Source: Paracoccaceae bacterium
Lineage (GTDB): Bacteria > Pseudomonadota > Alphaproteobacteria > Rhodobacterales > Rhodobacteraceae
DNA: 64,000 bases
Direction: 5' to 3'
NCBI GenBank assembly: GCA_021648025.1
Contig: JAKITO010000013.1
Coordinates: forward strand, 1 to 64,000
Shown here: piece after piece, positions 55,379-64,000 of the stretch
How the letters are laid out: every line of letters begins with the position of its first letter
Numbering within the stretch: the first letter of the stretch is position 1
The notes under the pieces: model-generated
Databases searched by the model: none
Told to the model about the DNA's origin: nothing
What the model saw: only the letters and a program-made list of their open reading frames with translations
Position numbers and translations under genes: made by a program

Positions 55379-56611
55379 TCACTTTTTCGCGTTACTACGC
55401 GCAAATGACGCCACCAATTCGGTATGCACCGACCACCGGAACTGATCAACCACCTGCACCCAGCCCAGTTCATACCCCGCATCCGTCAGGGTTTTGGCGT
55501 CGCGGGCAAAGGTCACCGGGTTGCAGGACACATAGGCAATGCGCGCCACATTGGCCCTGGCCAATTCCGCCACCTGCGCCGCGGCCCCGGCGCGGGGCGG
55601 GTCCAGAACAACCGTGTCGAATTTTTGCAATTCGTCCACCAACAACGGGCGGCGAAACAAATCGCGCGCCACAGATGTGACGTGCTTCAAACCAGTGGCC
55701 CCGCGCCAACCCTGATCAAGGGCGCGAACCATATCGCCATCACCCTCAACCGCCAGAACCTCGGCGCCGCGCGCCAACGGCAGGGAAAACGTGCCACAGC
55801 CGGCAAACAGATCAGCAACACAGGTAGCACCTTTGGCAATCTCGCAAACGGCCGCCACCAACGCCGCCTCGCCTGCATCCGTCGCCTGTAAAAACCCGCC
55901 CGGAGGCGGCACCACCTTTGTCGCGCCAAACATCTGCGTCGGCGGGGCGGCCATGGCGATCACATCGCCGTCCCATGCAAGCCTTGCAACATGATGCGCC
56001 TGTGCGACCTGCGCCAAGGTTTGCAGCAACGGTCCGGTCAGCGGTTTGCCGCCCGCCACCGACACATCAAGCCCCTCGCGACTTTGCGTCAAAGTGACGG
56101 CCAGTGCCGCCTTGCGACTTGCGCCTTGTGTCGCCAAAGCCTCGGCCACTGGTATCCCCGCGATAACACCCGGTTGCAAAAGCTGGCAATCGGGAATCGG
56201 CGTAATCACCCCGGACGCACGGCCATAAAACCCCGACATCGCGCCCTTTTTGGTCCGCTTTACCGCCAATGTCGCCCGGCGACGCGACCGGGCCGGAGAC
56301 GTCAGCAAAGGGCGAAATTCAGGCTCTAACCCATGTGATTCCAACGCTGAACGTACCAGTCCGACCTTCCAATCTGCCACAAACTCGTCCGAGGCATGTT
56401 GCAGCTGGCACCCACCGCAGGCTTTGTAATGGCGGCACGGCGGCGACACCCGCGAATCGGATGGGGAAACTATTTTGACATCGCTCAACTGAGTACCTGT
56501 CAGCACCCCGCTGACCACCTCACCCGGCAGGGTGCGCGGCGCGTAAACCGGCCCGTCGGCAATGCCATCGCCCTGATGACCCAGCCGGTTGATTTTGAAT
56601 TCAAACGCCAT
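55379..56611 (-). CDS. RlmD/TrmA-family RNA uracil-5-methyltransferase
   Basis: The 410-residue enzyme methylates C5 of a uridine in rRNA (or tRNA). It has an N-terminal TRAM-like region, an Fe-S cluster motif CRHYKACGGCQLQH, SAM-binding VADLFAGCGTFSLPLARGAE, VVLDPPRAGA and catalytic Cys in IAYVSCNPVTFARD. Which base it modifies cannot be told from sequence. It starts 2 bases beyond the ABC exporter stop. Confidence 0.92.
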   Translation of the reverse strand: MAFEFKINRLGHQGDGIADGPVYAPRTLPGEVVSGVLTGTQLSDVKIVSPSDSRVSPPCRHYKACGGCQLQHASDEFVADWKVGLVRSALESHGLEPEFRPLLTSPARSRRRATLAVKRTKKGAMSGFYGRASGVITPIPDCQLLQPGVIAGIPVAEALATQGASRKAALAVTLTQSREGLDVSVAGGKPLTGPLLQTLAQVAQAHHVARLAWDGDVIAMAAPPTQMFGATKVVPPPGGFLQATDAGEAALVAAVCEIAKGATCVADLFAGCGTFSLPLARGAEVLAVEGDGDMVRALDQGWRGATGLKHVTSVARDLFRRPLLVDELQKFDTVVLDPPRAGAAAQVAELARANVARIAYVSCNPVTFARDAKTLTDAGYELGWVQVVDQFRWSVHTELVASFARSNAKK

Positions 56612-56613
56612 CG

Positions 56614-58461
56614 CTATTGCGCCGCCCTGGTGCCGATAAACCCGCCCGACTGGCGATTCCAGAACCTGGCATACAGGCCATCCAGCGCCAACAACCCGTC
56701 ATGCGATCCACTTTCAACAATCTGTCCTCCGTCCATCACAATAATCCGATCCATTTCCGAAAGGGTCGACAGCCGATGCGCAATCGCCAGAACCGTCTTG
56801 CCCTGCATCACCCGGTGCAGCGCCACCTGTATCGACGCCTCTACCTCGCTGTCCAGCGCGCTTGTTGCTTCGTCCAGCACCAATATCGGCGCATCCTTCA
56901 AAATGGCGCGCGCCAGGGCGATCCTTTGCCGCTGGCCACCCGACAATTTCACGCCGCGCTCGCCTAAATGCGCCTCGTAACCGCGCCGCCCCTTGTGATC
57001 CTCAAGCGTCAGAATAAAGTCATGCGCCTCGGCCTTTTCCGCGGCCTCGATCATCTCGGCCTCGGACGCATCCGGGCGACCATAAAGGATGTTTTCGCGT
57101 GCGGATCGGTTGAACATCGCCGTTTCCTGCGTCACCATGCCAATCGACCGGCGCAAGCTGTGCTGAGTTACTTTCGCAATATCCTGACCATCAATGCGGA
57201 TCTCACCGGCCTCAGTATCGTAAAGCCTTAAAAGCAAGGTAACCAACGTCGATTTACCGGCCCCCGAGGCGCCTACAATGCCGATCTTTTCACCCGGCCC
57301 CACGTTCAAGGTCAGTTCCTGTATCCCGCCGATTTCGCGGCCATAGGCAAACCCAACCTTGTCAAATTCGATACGGCCCCTGGGTACTTCCAGCTTAACC
57401 GCATCAGACGCATCCACCAGACCATGCGCCGGGCTAAGTGTGCGCATCCCGTCTTCGACTTCGCCCAGATCGGCATAGATCGTCATCAGCGTCCAACTGA
57501 CCCAGCCGGTCATTTGCGACAGCCGGATCGCCATCGCGCCGGTGGCCGCAAGATCGCCACTGGTCACAGCGCCCGCACTCCACCGCATCAGCCCATAGCC
57601 CAGCAGCATCACCGGCAGGCTGCCTGCCAGCAACATAAGCAAGAAACGAAACCACACCGCCAGCGACGCCCAATGCACCGCACTGGCACGAAATCCCGCC
57701 ACACTTTCAAGCGCTGCGCGGTCTTCGTGTGCGTCGTGGGAGAAAAGTTTTACCGTGCGGATATTGGTGATCGTATCGACAATCTGTCCTGTCACCCCAG
57801 CCCGTGCCGCCGCCCGCGCGGCCGAACGCAACCGAATGCGCGGCAAGAAATGGCGCAGCAACATCGCATAGACCACCAGCCAGACCAGCACCACCAGAAC
57901 CATACCGGAATCGACACTGGCACTAAGCGCGAGCATCCCCAGAACGGCGGCCAGCGCAAAGGTGATCGCATTCACAGACTCTTGCACCACCGATACAATG
58001 CCATTGGCGGTTTGCATCTGTTTTTGCGAAATCCGCCCGGCGAAATCATCATCAAAAAAGGTAACTGATTGACCCAGCGTATAACGGTTTAACCGCGCCA
58101 TAACCTGGCTGAAAAGGTTCGGCGCCAGCGCGATGGACTGGAAAGCAGTCGCAAGGCCAAATGACACCGGGCGCAACACCAGAACCACCACCACCGCGCC
58201 AACCAGCACAGATGCGTTCATGCTCCAGAATTCTGTGCCGCCTGTCACCGTGGCGTCGACAATCCGGCCCAGCAAAGACATCACCACCGCCTCGAACATC
58301 CCACCCATGGCAAACAATACCGCGGCCACGCTGATCACCGGCCAGCACCCGGCCACCGCCCAGCGCATGAACGCCGCCAGTTGATCCGGTGGTGGCCCGC
58401 TGGCCGGGCATTCCGGGTCGACCCGCGAGGCGAACCAGGTTGTCAGACGGTTTACCTTCAT
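56614..58461 (-). CDS. ABC exporter half-transporter, second subunit
   Basis: The 615-residue type IV exporter half joins a six-helix membrane domain (about 30-330; MRWAVAGCWPVISVAAVLFA onward) to an ATPase with Walker A GIVGASGAGKST, signature [15 protein letters not shown] and Walker B LVLDEATSALD. Its ATG overlaps the upstream transporter stop by ATGA, so the two halves are coupled and likely heterodimerise. Both ATP sites look canonical. Substrate (lipid, peptide or drug) is unknown. Confidence 0.92.
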   Translation of the reverse strand: MKVNRLTTWFASRVDPECPASGPPPDQLAAFMRWAVAGCWPVISVAAVLFAMGGMFEAVVMSLLGRIVDATVTGGTEFWSMNASVLVGAVVVVLVLRPVSFGLATAFQSIALAPNLFSQVMARLNRYTLGQSVTFFDDDFAGRISQKQMQTANGIVSVVQESVNAITFALAAVLGMLALSASVDSGMVLVVLVWLVVYAMLLRHFLPRIRLRSAARAAARAGVTGQIVDTITNIRTVKLFSHDAHEDRAALESVAGFRASAVHWASLAVWFRFLLMLLAGSLPVMLLGYGLMRWSAGAVTSGDLAATGAMAIRLSQMTGWVSWTLMTIYADLGEVEDGMRTLSPAHGLVDASDAVKLEVPRGRIEFDKVGFAYGREIGGIQELTLNVGPGEKIGIVGASGAGKSTLVTLLLRLYDTEAGEIRIDGQDIAKVTQHSLRRSIGMVTQETAMFNRSARENILYGRPDASEAEMIEAAEKAEAHDFILTLEDHKGRRGYEAHLGERGVKLSGGQRQRIALARAILKDAPILVLDEATSALDSEVEASIQVALHRVMQGKTVLAIAHRLSTLSEMDRIIVMDGGQIVESGSHDGLLALDGLYARFWNRQSGGFIGTRAAQ

Positions 58462-60311
58462 TCTTCTGCCTTGTCTTTGCCCGCTCCATCGCCCAGGAAT
58501 CCACCCGACTGACGCGCCCAGAACAGTGCATAAAGCCCGTTTTCCTTTAGCAGGTCAGCGTGGCTGCCCTGTTCGACAATCCGCCCCTGGTCCATCACCA
58601 GAATACGGTCCATCTGGGCAATGGTCGACAGGCGGTGGGCGATGGCAATCACTGTTTTACCCTTCATCATCCCATAAAGCGTGTCTTGAATCGCCGCCTC
58701 AACCTCGCTGTCCAAAGCGCTTGTCGCCTCGTCCAGCAACAGGATCGGCGCATCCTTCAGGATCACCCTTGCAAGCGTCACCCTTTGCCTTTGGCCGCCA
58801 GACAGCTTTACCCCCCGTTCGCCAACCTGCGCATCATAGCCCAGCCGCCCTTGCGGATCGGCCAGGTCGTGAATGAATTCATCCGCCTCGGCCTGCTTGG
58901 CAGCAGCGCGCATCTGATCCTCTGAGGCATCGGGGCGGCCATACAAAATGTTGTCGCGAACCGAGCGGTGCAACAGCGAACTGTCCTGCTGCACCATGCC
59001 AATCTGACGGCGCAAACTGTCCTGAGTCACCTGGGAAATATCCTGCCCGTCGATCAGGATCTGACCGGATTCGATATCATATAACCGCAATAACAGCTTT
59101 ACCAGTGTCGATTTTCCCGCCCCTGACCGGCCAATCAGCCCAATTTTCTGCCCCGGTTCTATGACCAGATCAACCCGGTCCAACCCGCCCGTCGCACGCC
59201 CGTAATGATGCGACAATGCGCGCAGTTCGATCCGCCCCTTGTCCAGTTCCAACGCCTTGGCACCGGGCGCATCCACCAGATCAATCGGCTGGGCAATTGT
59301 CTCCATTCCCTCGGCCACCACGCCCAACTGGCGAAAGAATGACGTCAGCGCCCACATAATCCAGCCGGTCATCGCATTTAACCGTAAGGTCAACGCCGTC
59401 GCTGCCGCAACCACGCCGGCACTCGCCTGTCCTTGCATCCACAAAAACATGGCCCAGCCAACCACCCCGACAATCAGGAAACCGTTCAACGTCACCAGCA
59501 CCATATCCATCTTGGAGAAAATCCGCATTTCGATCTGGAACGTCTTGCGGGTGCTTTCAATCGCATCCTTGGCATAGGAGAGTTCGCTTTCATGATGCGC
59601 GAACATCTTGACCGAATGGATGTTGGTATAGGCATCAACCACCCGCCCCGTGACGGCCGACCGCGCATCCGATGCCGCCTTGGACGCCGGGCCAACCCGG
59701 GCAATCGTCCAGCGGATCAGCAACGCATAAAAGCCGAACCAGATCAGCAGTGGCAATAACAATCGCACGTCTGCCAACATCAACAACACCGCCGCACCAA
59801 TCAGATAGGCCAGCGAAAACGATATTGCATCGAACACCTGGAAAATCACCTCGCCTGCGGCGGGGGGTGTCTGCATTATCCGGTTGGCGATGCGCCCGGC
59901 GAAATCGTTTTCGAACCAGCCAACCGATTGACGCAAAACGTGTTTATGCGCCCTCCAGCGAATAAGAGTGCCAAAATTCGGCATGATCGCATTGTTCAAA
60001 AGCACCACATCCAGAATATGGATCAACGGGCGGATCAGGATGATAAACAGGGCCACTAAGATAAGTTCGGTGCCATGGGTTTCCCAAACCGAAGCCGGAT
60101 CACCACCCATCAAATCAACCACGCGACCCATATAATAAATCAGCCCGACCTCGACCGCCGCGACAATCACAGAAATCAACGCGGTCCAGGCAAACACCTT
60201 GTAAAACGGCTCAGAATAGGCGCGCATGAACGGCCAGAGCCGGGTCGGTGGACGGTCTTCTTCTGGGTAGTCGACGTAAGGGTCTACAAGGTTTTCAAAG
60301 AAACGAAACAT
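58458..60311 (-). CDS. ABC exporter half-transporter, first subunit
   Basis: The 617-residue partner begins MFRFFENLVDPYVDYPEEDR; ATG 60311 has AGGAG 8 nt upstream, so an in-frame start at 60422 is rejected. The membrane domain is followed by the ATPase with [28 protein letters not shown] and LLLDEATSALD. It is 25-30% similar by eye to the next gene in matching positions, as usual for tandem exporter pairs. The operon continues to the RlmD-type gene. Confidence 0.92.
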   Translation of the reverse strand: MFRFFENLVDPYVDYPEEDRPPTRLWPFMRAYSEPFYKVFAWTALISVIVAAVEVGLIYYMGRVVDLMGGDPASVWETHGTELILVALFIILIRPLIHILDVVLLNNAIMPNFGTLIRWRAHKHVLRQSVGWFENDFAGRIANRIMQTPPAAGEVIFQVFDAISFSLAYLIGAAVLLMLADVRLLLPLLIWFGFYALLIRWTIARVGPASKAASDARSAVTGRVVDAYTNIHSVKMFAHHESELSYAKDAIESTRKTFQIEMRIFSKMDMVLVTLNGFLIVGVVGWAMFLWMQGQASAGVVAAATALTLRLNAMTGWIMWALTSFFRQLGVVAEGMETIAQPIDLVDAPGAKALELDKGRIELRALSHHYGRATGGLDRVDLVIEPGQKIGLIGRSGAGKSTLVKLLLRLYDIESGQILIDGQDISQVTQDSLRRQIGMVQQDSSLLHRSVRDNILYGRPDASEDQMRAAAKQAEADEFIHDLADPQGRLGYDAQVGERGVKLSGGQRQRVTLARVILKDAPILLLDEATSALDSEVEAAIQDTLYGMMKGKTVIAIAHRLSTIAQMDRILVMDQGRIVEQGSHADLLKENGLYALFWARQSGGFLGDGAGKDKAEE

Positions 60312-60394
60312 GTCGGATGCTCCTGTAAAACGAGCGGTATTGAGAGAATGCAATTTGGGTGATGCGGTGACATCCACCCTTACGGAATTGGATA

Positions 60395-60499
60395 TCAGCT
60401 TGGGCTGAACCAGATCCCGCAATACATTGCATATCCTCCGACAATTAACACCGCCACGAATATCGCGGGGTTCCCGGTTTGTACAGCCCTTGCGGTCAA
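60395..60499 (-). CDS. candidate 34-residue single-helix membrane peptide, TTG start
   Basis: Reading leftward from TTG at 60499, overlapping the cca stop (TTGA), gives TARAVQTGNPAIFVAVLIVG then GYAMYCGIWFSPS and a TGA at 60395-60397. The centre is one clear membrane helix with an aromatic/Cys end. GGGAAAA lies just upstream but close to the start. It fills an otherwise empty 184-base gap before the ABC exporter. The amino-acid pattern is protein-like, but a non-ATG start and small size keep this tentative. Confidence 0.4.
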   Translation of the reverse strand: MTARAVQTGNPAIFVAVLIVGGYAMYCGIWFSPS

Positions 60500-61659
60500 T
60501 TTTCCCGGTACGCCAACAGGTCTGCTTTGGTTTTGGTAAACCCGGACTCGATCCAAATCGTCTCTAATAAAGCCAAACGCACCCCAAGTTCCGGCCCCTC
60601 AAGTCCTGGTGCCAAATCTTTGGCGCGGACCGGAAATTTCGCTTTTGTACCATCCAAAACCGCCTTAAGTGCCGTTTTGCACCAAAGCTCTTCCAACAAT
60701 GCGCATCGCAGTATCAACACATTTTGCGCCTCATCCTGTTTCAGACGATAGCCAAGTTCCGCGCCAGACATGCCCCCAACTGCTGCGCCTCGCAACCGGG
60801 TCAGTCGTTTGGCCTGGGCGCGGCTTAACCGTAAATACCCGGCCATCTCATCGCCACCCAGTACGGCCAGTCGGCGAATAACATCAACGCCAACACCCAC
60901 CTGTGATTCGATGTGGATCAGCGGCGCCAGGGCGCGATCATCCGCGCCCGGTAATATCCGGCCCAGAACGCCGGTGCTGCGCATGGCGGCCAGCGACGGC
61001 GCCGGGTCAGGCGCAGATAACAGTTTCAACATCTCAGCGCCGATGCGTTCACGCGACAGGTTTTTCAGGCCATCAAGGTTACCCGCTATTGCCGCCAGCG
61101 CATCGGAATCAAACCCGGCATCGACGTCACCATACCAGGCGTGAAACCGGAAATACCGCAACGAACGCAAATAATCCTCTTTGATCCGGTCCTGCGCCTT
61201 GCCGATGAACCGAACACGCCGCGCCTTTAGGTCTTCCATCCCACCCAGGGGGTCAATCACAGTTCCATCCGCACTTGCATACAGCGCGTTCATGGTGAAA
61301 TCACGCCGGGCGGCATCGTCGTTTATGTCCCGGGAAAAGGCGACTACCGCGCGGCGGCCATCTGTGGCGATGTCTTTGCGAAATGTCGTGACCTCATGCG
61401 CCAGACCCGCGCTGACCAACGTGACGGTCCCGTGTTCAACCCCGGTAGGCACCACTTTGATCCCGGCTTTGCGCGCGCGTTGCATGACCAATTCAGGCTC
61501 TAAATCGCAGGAAAGATCAATATCTGACACCGCCACCCCCATCAACGCATTGCGCACGCATCCACCGACAAACAGCACTTGCGCGTCTTCACTTTGTAAC
61601 GCCGCAAACACAGCTTGGGTTGCAGGGCTGCAAAGCCAGTCAGCAGTGATCCGCGTCAT
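60496..61659 (-). CDS. cca: CCA tRNA nucleotidyltransferase / poly(A) polymerase family
   Basis: The 387-residue enzyme adds or repairs the tRNA 3' CCA. The class II head FVGGCVRNALMGVAVSDIDL holds the catalytic DxD; RRAVVAFSRDINDDAARRDF, TMNALYASADGTVIDPLGG, and the RFIGKAQDRIKEDYLRSLRY-FRF segment follow. Its start overlaps the CoA pyrophosphatase stop by ATGA. Without E. coli-type HD domain by eye. Order hslO-Nudix-cca supports one operon. Confidence 0.94.
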   Translation of the reverse strand: MTRITADWLCSPATQAVFAALQSEDAQVLFVGGCVRNALMGVAVSDIDLSCDLEPELVMQRARKAGIKVVPTGVEHGTVTLVSAGLAHEVTTFRKDIATDGRRAVVAFSRDINDDAARRDFTMNALYASADGTVIDPLGGMEDLKARRVRFIGKAQDRIKEDYLRSLRYFRFHAWYGDVDAGFDSDALAAIAGNLDGLKNLSRERIGAEMLKLLSAPDPAPSLAAMRSTGVLGRILPGADDRALAPLIHIESQVGVGVDVIRRLAVLGGDEMAGYLRLSRAQAKRLTRLRGAAVGGMSGAELGYRLKQDEAQNVLILRCALLEELWCKTALKAVLDGTKAKFPVRAKDLAPGLEGPELGVRLALLETIWIESGFTKTKADLLAYREN

Positions 61660-62255
61660 ATCTGCCCCATTCGTTCCGCCAGCCCACGCAGCATCCGCGC
61701 CGTGGCCCCCCAGATATAATATGGACCATACGGCACCACAAAATAATACCGCCTCTTTCCCCGCCAGATGCGCGATTCGATCAGATAGGCATCCCTGTCC
61801 AGCACATGAGCCAGCGGTACCTGAAACACATCGTCGACTTCGCCCGGTTCGGCCACCACATCAAAATCATGCTCTATTATGGCGACAACCGGCGTTACAC
61901 GAAACCCGGTGATGGTTTCATGCACTGGCAACGTGCCGACCACCCGCGCCATCCCGTCCGGCAGGCCAATTTCTTCGCGCGCCTCGCGCAGGGCGGCAGC
62001 GATGACATCCTGGTCGGCCTTGTCCTGCTTACCGCCAGCAAAGGCGATTTGCCCCGGATGGTGTTTCAACCCGGATGCGCGTTTTGTCAGGATCACCATC
62101 GGTTCTTCGCTTGCCAATGATACGGCAATCAACACCCCTGCCGGGCGCAGTTTGCGGTCCTTGGGCAATATTACGCCGGGATTAAGATCAAAGTCAGATG
62201 ATTCCGGGCCGGGGCCCACCAAAGACAACCGTAGGCTTTCTGTTAGATCAACCAC
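61656..62255 (-). CDS. CoA pyrophosphatase (Nudix)
   Basis: The 199-residue hydrolase has SSDFDLNPGVILPKDRKLRP, LTKRASGLKHHPGQIAFAGG and the Nudix box with the CoA-type extension (GGKQDKADQDVIAAALREAR-EEIGL). It cleaves CoA and its oxidised forms to phosphopantetheine and 3',5'-ADP. I place the start at GTG 62255, overlapping the hslO stop by 8 bases; longer frames run far into hslO. The ribosome site is weak, as expected for coupled translation. Confidence 0.9.
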   Translation of the reverse strand: MVDLTESLRLSLVGPGPESSDFDLNPGVILPKDRKLRPAGVLIAVSLASEEPMVILTKRASGLKHHPGQIAFAGGKQDKADQDVIAAALREAREEIGLPDGMARVVGTLPVHETITGFRVTPVVAIIEHDFDVVAEPGEVDDVFQVPLAHVLDRDAYLIESRIWRGKRRYYFVVPYGPYYIWGATARMLRGLAERMGQI

Positions 62256-63231
62256 TTGACGGGGTTTCTGCCTCGAATCCGACCAAGGCCGGGTCAAGCA
62301 CGTAATGCGCCCCACAAAACTGGCAATCTGCCGTAACCTTGCCATCATCAGTGGTCATCGTGGCAATATCACGGGCCGAATAGATCGACAGGCTTTGACG
62401 CACCCGCTCTTTTGAACAGGTACAGCCGAACTTTACACCCTGGGCGTCGAATACCCGCGGCTGTTCTTCGTGAAACAACCGGATCAACAGGTCACTGGGC
62501 GGTACTTTTGGCCCGATCAATTCTAACTCTTCGACCGTATCAAGCAGGATGTTGACCCGGTTCCAATTCTCACGTGCGTCCCCGTCGATCAGATCATCCG
62601 CCGTCAGAACCTCTCTGGTGCCTTCCTCGCGCGCCATCAATGGCGAGGCTTTCGGCATATGCTGCAACATGACACCACCGCCGCGCCAATGCTCAACACC
62701 GCCAACCTCGGTCGAGCGCCCGAAACGTAACAAAAACCGCGTTGGCAATTGTTCGGACTGGGCAAAATACGCCTCGGCGCTATCGCTTAATGATCCGGCC
62801 AGCGGCGTAATCCCCTGATAGGGTTTCATGTCCGCGCCCTGATCAATCAACACTGCGAAATATCCCTCGCCCAACTGATCAAATGGCGTGCCATCATCCA
62901 CCCGGTCCGCGTCATAGCTTGCGTAGGCTCTGATTTTTGCTGGTTCGCCGTCTTGCTGCGGGGCATAGTAATCCGTGGCGATCATCCTCACCGGCCCATC
63001 TGTTTGCACCTGCAACGACAGCTTCCACCGCAGTTTGATCGTTTGACCGATCAGCGCGGTCAGCAATGCCATTTCAGCCACCAGCGCCTCGACGCTGGCA
63101 GGGTAATTGTGCTGTTTCAGGATGCCGTCCAACACACCGTCAAGCCGCGCAACACGGCCCCGGATATTGCATCCATCAAGTTGAAAGGGCAGGACACTGT
63201 CGTCCCACGTTGGTTTTTGATCGTTGGTCAT
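62248..63231 (-). CDS. hslO: Hsp33 redox-regulated chaperone
   Basis: The 327-residue holdase is activated by oxidation and unfolding. The C-terminal zinc centre is visible as CTCSKERVRQSL and CQFCGAHY (CxC...CxxC), and the N-terminal domain has LTALIGQTIKLRWKLSLQVQ and ADMKPYQGITPLAGSLSDSA. It diverges from a Nudix hydrolase with a 77-base gap and heads the hslO-CoA pyrophosphatase-cca operon. Confidence 0.94.
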   Translation of the reverse strand: MTNDQKPTWDDSVLPFQLDGCNIRGRVARLDGVLDGILKQHNYPASVEALVAEMALLTALIGQTIKLRWKLSLQVQTDGPVRMIATDYYAPQQDGEPAKIRAYASYDADRVDDGTPFDQLGEGYFAVLIDQGADMKPYQGITPLAGSLSDSAEAYFAQSEQLPTRFLLRFGRSTEVGGVEHWRGGGVMLQHMPKASPLMAREEGTREVLTADDLIDGDARENWNRVNILLDTVEELELIGPKVPPSDLLIRLFHEEQPRVFDAQGVKFGCTCSKERVRQSLSIYSARDIATMTTDDGKVTADCQFCGAHYVLDPALVGFEAETPSSG

Positions 63232-63308
63232 GGGGTTTCCTTACACGCCGCAAATGGGCATACCGCAGCTATATAGGGGCGGCAACCGTTGGGAAAAAGG
63301 GCAAGGTC

Positions 63309-63752
63309 ATGATCAGACGTTTCGGAGAGGTGCCTGAACCGGGGCGAACCTATCAAATCCGGGTTGGCGTCTATGCGCTGCTGCCCCAGGGCCGCGACCT
63401 TTTGCTGACCTGCCAGTTTGACCCGGACCCGGATCTGCAACTTCCCGGGGGTGGCATTGACCCTGGGGAATCACCGATTGCCGCATTGCACCGTGAAGTT
63501 TTCGAAGAAACCGGTTGGCATATCGCCGCGCCGCGCCGCATCGGCACGTTTCGGCGGTTTGCCTATATGCCCGAGTATGACTTGTGGGCGGAAAAGATCT
63601 GTCTGATTTACCGGGCGCGCCCAGTGCGTCAGATCGGCCCGCCCACCGAGACCAATCACCTGCCTTTGTGGATGGACGCAGACCATGCGTCCACCGTTCT
63701 GGGCAATCCCGGTGACCGTCACTTTGCCGCGCTATTTGCAAAATCGGGCTAA
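63309..63752 (+). CDS. Nudix hydrolase
   Basis: The 147-residue product (ATG 63309, AGGG at suitable distance) carries RVGVYALLPQGRDLLLTCQF and the Nudix box LPGGGIDPGESPIAALHREV-FEETGW. The C-terminal HLPLWMDADHASTVLGNPGD resembles MutT-like enzymes acting on nucleotide derivatives. The open frame upstream (from 63066) runs through the hslO region and is rejected. It converges on the phosphatase gene, sharing the last four bases (63749-63752). Confidence 0.88.
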   Translation: MIRRFGEVPEPGRTYQIRVGVYALLPQGRDLLLTCQFDPDPDLQLPGGGIDPGESPIAALHREVFEETGWHIAAPRRIGTFRRFAYMPEYDLWAEKICLIYRARPVRQIGPPTETNHLPLWMDADHASTVLGNPGDRHFAALFAKSG

Positions 63753-64000
63753 GAGCAGCCGTATTCAAACAGTGTGGCCGATACGTCGTCTTCCATCCCG
63801 AATTTTTTGGACATCACTTGGGACAAGTTCCAGTACAGATCATCCAAAAACTCTTGTCCGCCCTGATTAGGATCACATTTTGTGATCAATTCCAGCAGGC
63901 CTTCAGGCTCTAGCATATCGCCATCTTCGATCCGGCATTCGGTAAACCCGTCCGAATACAGCAACAATCGGTCACCAACTTCCAGCTTGGCCTCAAACTG
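63749..64000 (-). CDS. SpoIIE/PP2C-type protein phosphatase, C-terminal end only
   Basis: Reading leftward from the window edge, 83 residues to the stop at 63749: QFEAKLEVGDRLLLYSDGFT, ECRIEDGDMLEPEGLLELI and an end DVSATLFEYGCS. LLLYSDGFTE is the metal-binding signature of SpoIIE/RsbU-like phosphatases. The N-terminus, possibly a receiver or sensor domain, is outside the window. It would regulate an anti-sigma partner system; none is visible here. Confidence 0.85.
   Translation of the reverse strand, partial: QFEAKLEVGDRLLLYSDGFTECRIEDGDMLEPEGLLELITKCDPNQGGQEFLDDLYWNLSQVMSKKFGMEDDVSATLFEYGCS

Noticed and set aside
1-64000. tRNA genes, CRISPR arrays, insertion sequences, prophage or defence islands
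   Set aside because: No convincing T-loop/acceptor pattern, regularly spaced repeats, transposase or phage genes were found; RhuM alone does not define a defence island.

Overview
The window looks like chromosomal DNA of a marine-type Rhodobacterales alphaproteobacterium (Roseobacter/Paracoccaceae group). Coding is dense and GC-rich, start/stop overlaps are common, and the housekeeping blocks are alphaproteobacterial in kind: rimP-nusA-ylxR-infB, secA next to argJ, hslO-CoA pyrophosphatase-cca-ABC exporter pair, comF divergent from a BioC/NDUFAF5-like protein. This placement comes from protein resemblance and gene order read by eye. I see no rRNA, tRNA, CRISPR array, insertion sequence, phage gene or replication origin.

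Region 1 (1-15855) is a catabolic locus. A leftward operon of an M81 (MlrC-like) metallopeptidase, an M20 deacylase and a gamma-glutamyltransferase-family protein (cut by the window edge) diverges from a complete peptide-type ABC importer (binding protein, two permeases, one fused double ATPase). Converging on it is a leftward cyclase, carboxymuconolactone-decarboxylase-like protein and amidase. A class III aminotransferase diverges from an aldehyde dehydrogenase and a Tm-1-like (UPF0261) protein. The substrate is unknown; the enzymes suggest import and hydrolysis of an amide- or peptide-like compound, then transamination and oxidation.

Region 2 (15856-22029) holds an XRE-cupin regulator, the threonine-degradation pair kbl-tdh (the tdh product lacks all four structural-zinc cysteines), pheT without pheS, and ytoQ.

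Region 3 (22030-30632) is the aerobic hybrid benzoate pathway: a FadR-type regulator diverges from benzoate-CoA ligase, followed by boxC, boxB, boxA, a hotdog thioesterase and boxR. Operator-like sites and mobile palindromic repeats lie inside the cluster; boxD is not here.

Region 4 (30644-44494) has envelope and secretion genes (a binding-protein/OmpA fusion, an anchored protein of unknown function, SecA, a periplasmic PPIase), argJ-mutT, and the translation/transcription operon rimP-nusA-ylxR-infB. Its leader carries a clear promoter and an intrinsic terminator just before rimP, suggesting attenuation.

Region 5 (44503-64000) begins with a frameshifted RhuM-family gene, then a short binding protein with pip, ubiG, a comF-grxC-nitrilase-marR operon, hemH, a cell-wall group (two L,D-transpeptidase-fold proteins flanking a CAP-domain lipoprotein), an rRNA methyltransferase, a heterodimer-type ABC exporter, a candidate 34-residue membrane peptide, cca, a CoA pyrophosphatase, hslO, a Nudix hydrolase and the 3' end of a SpoIIE-type phosphatase gene.
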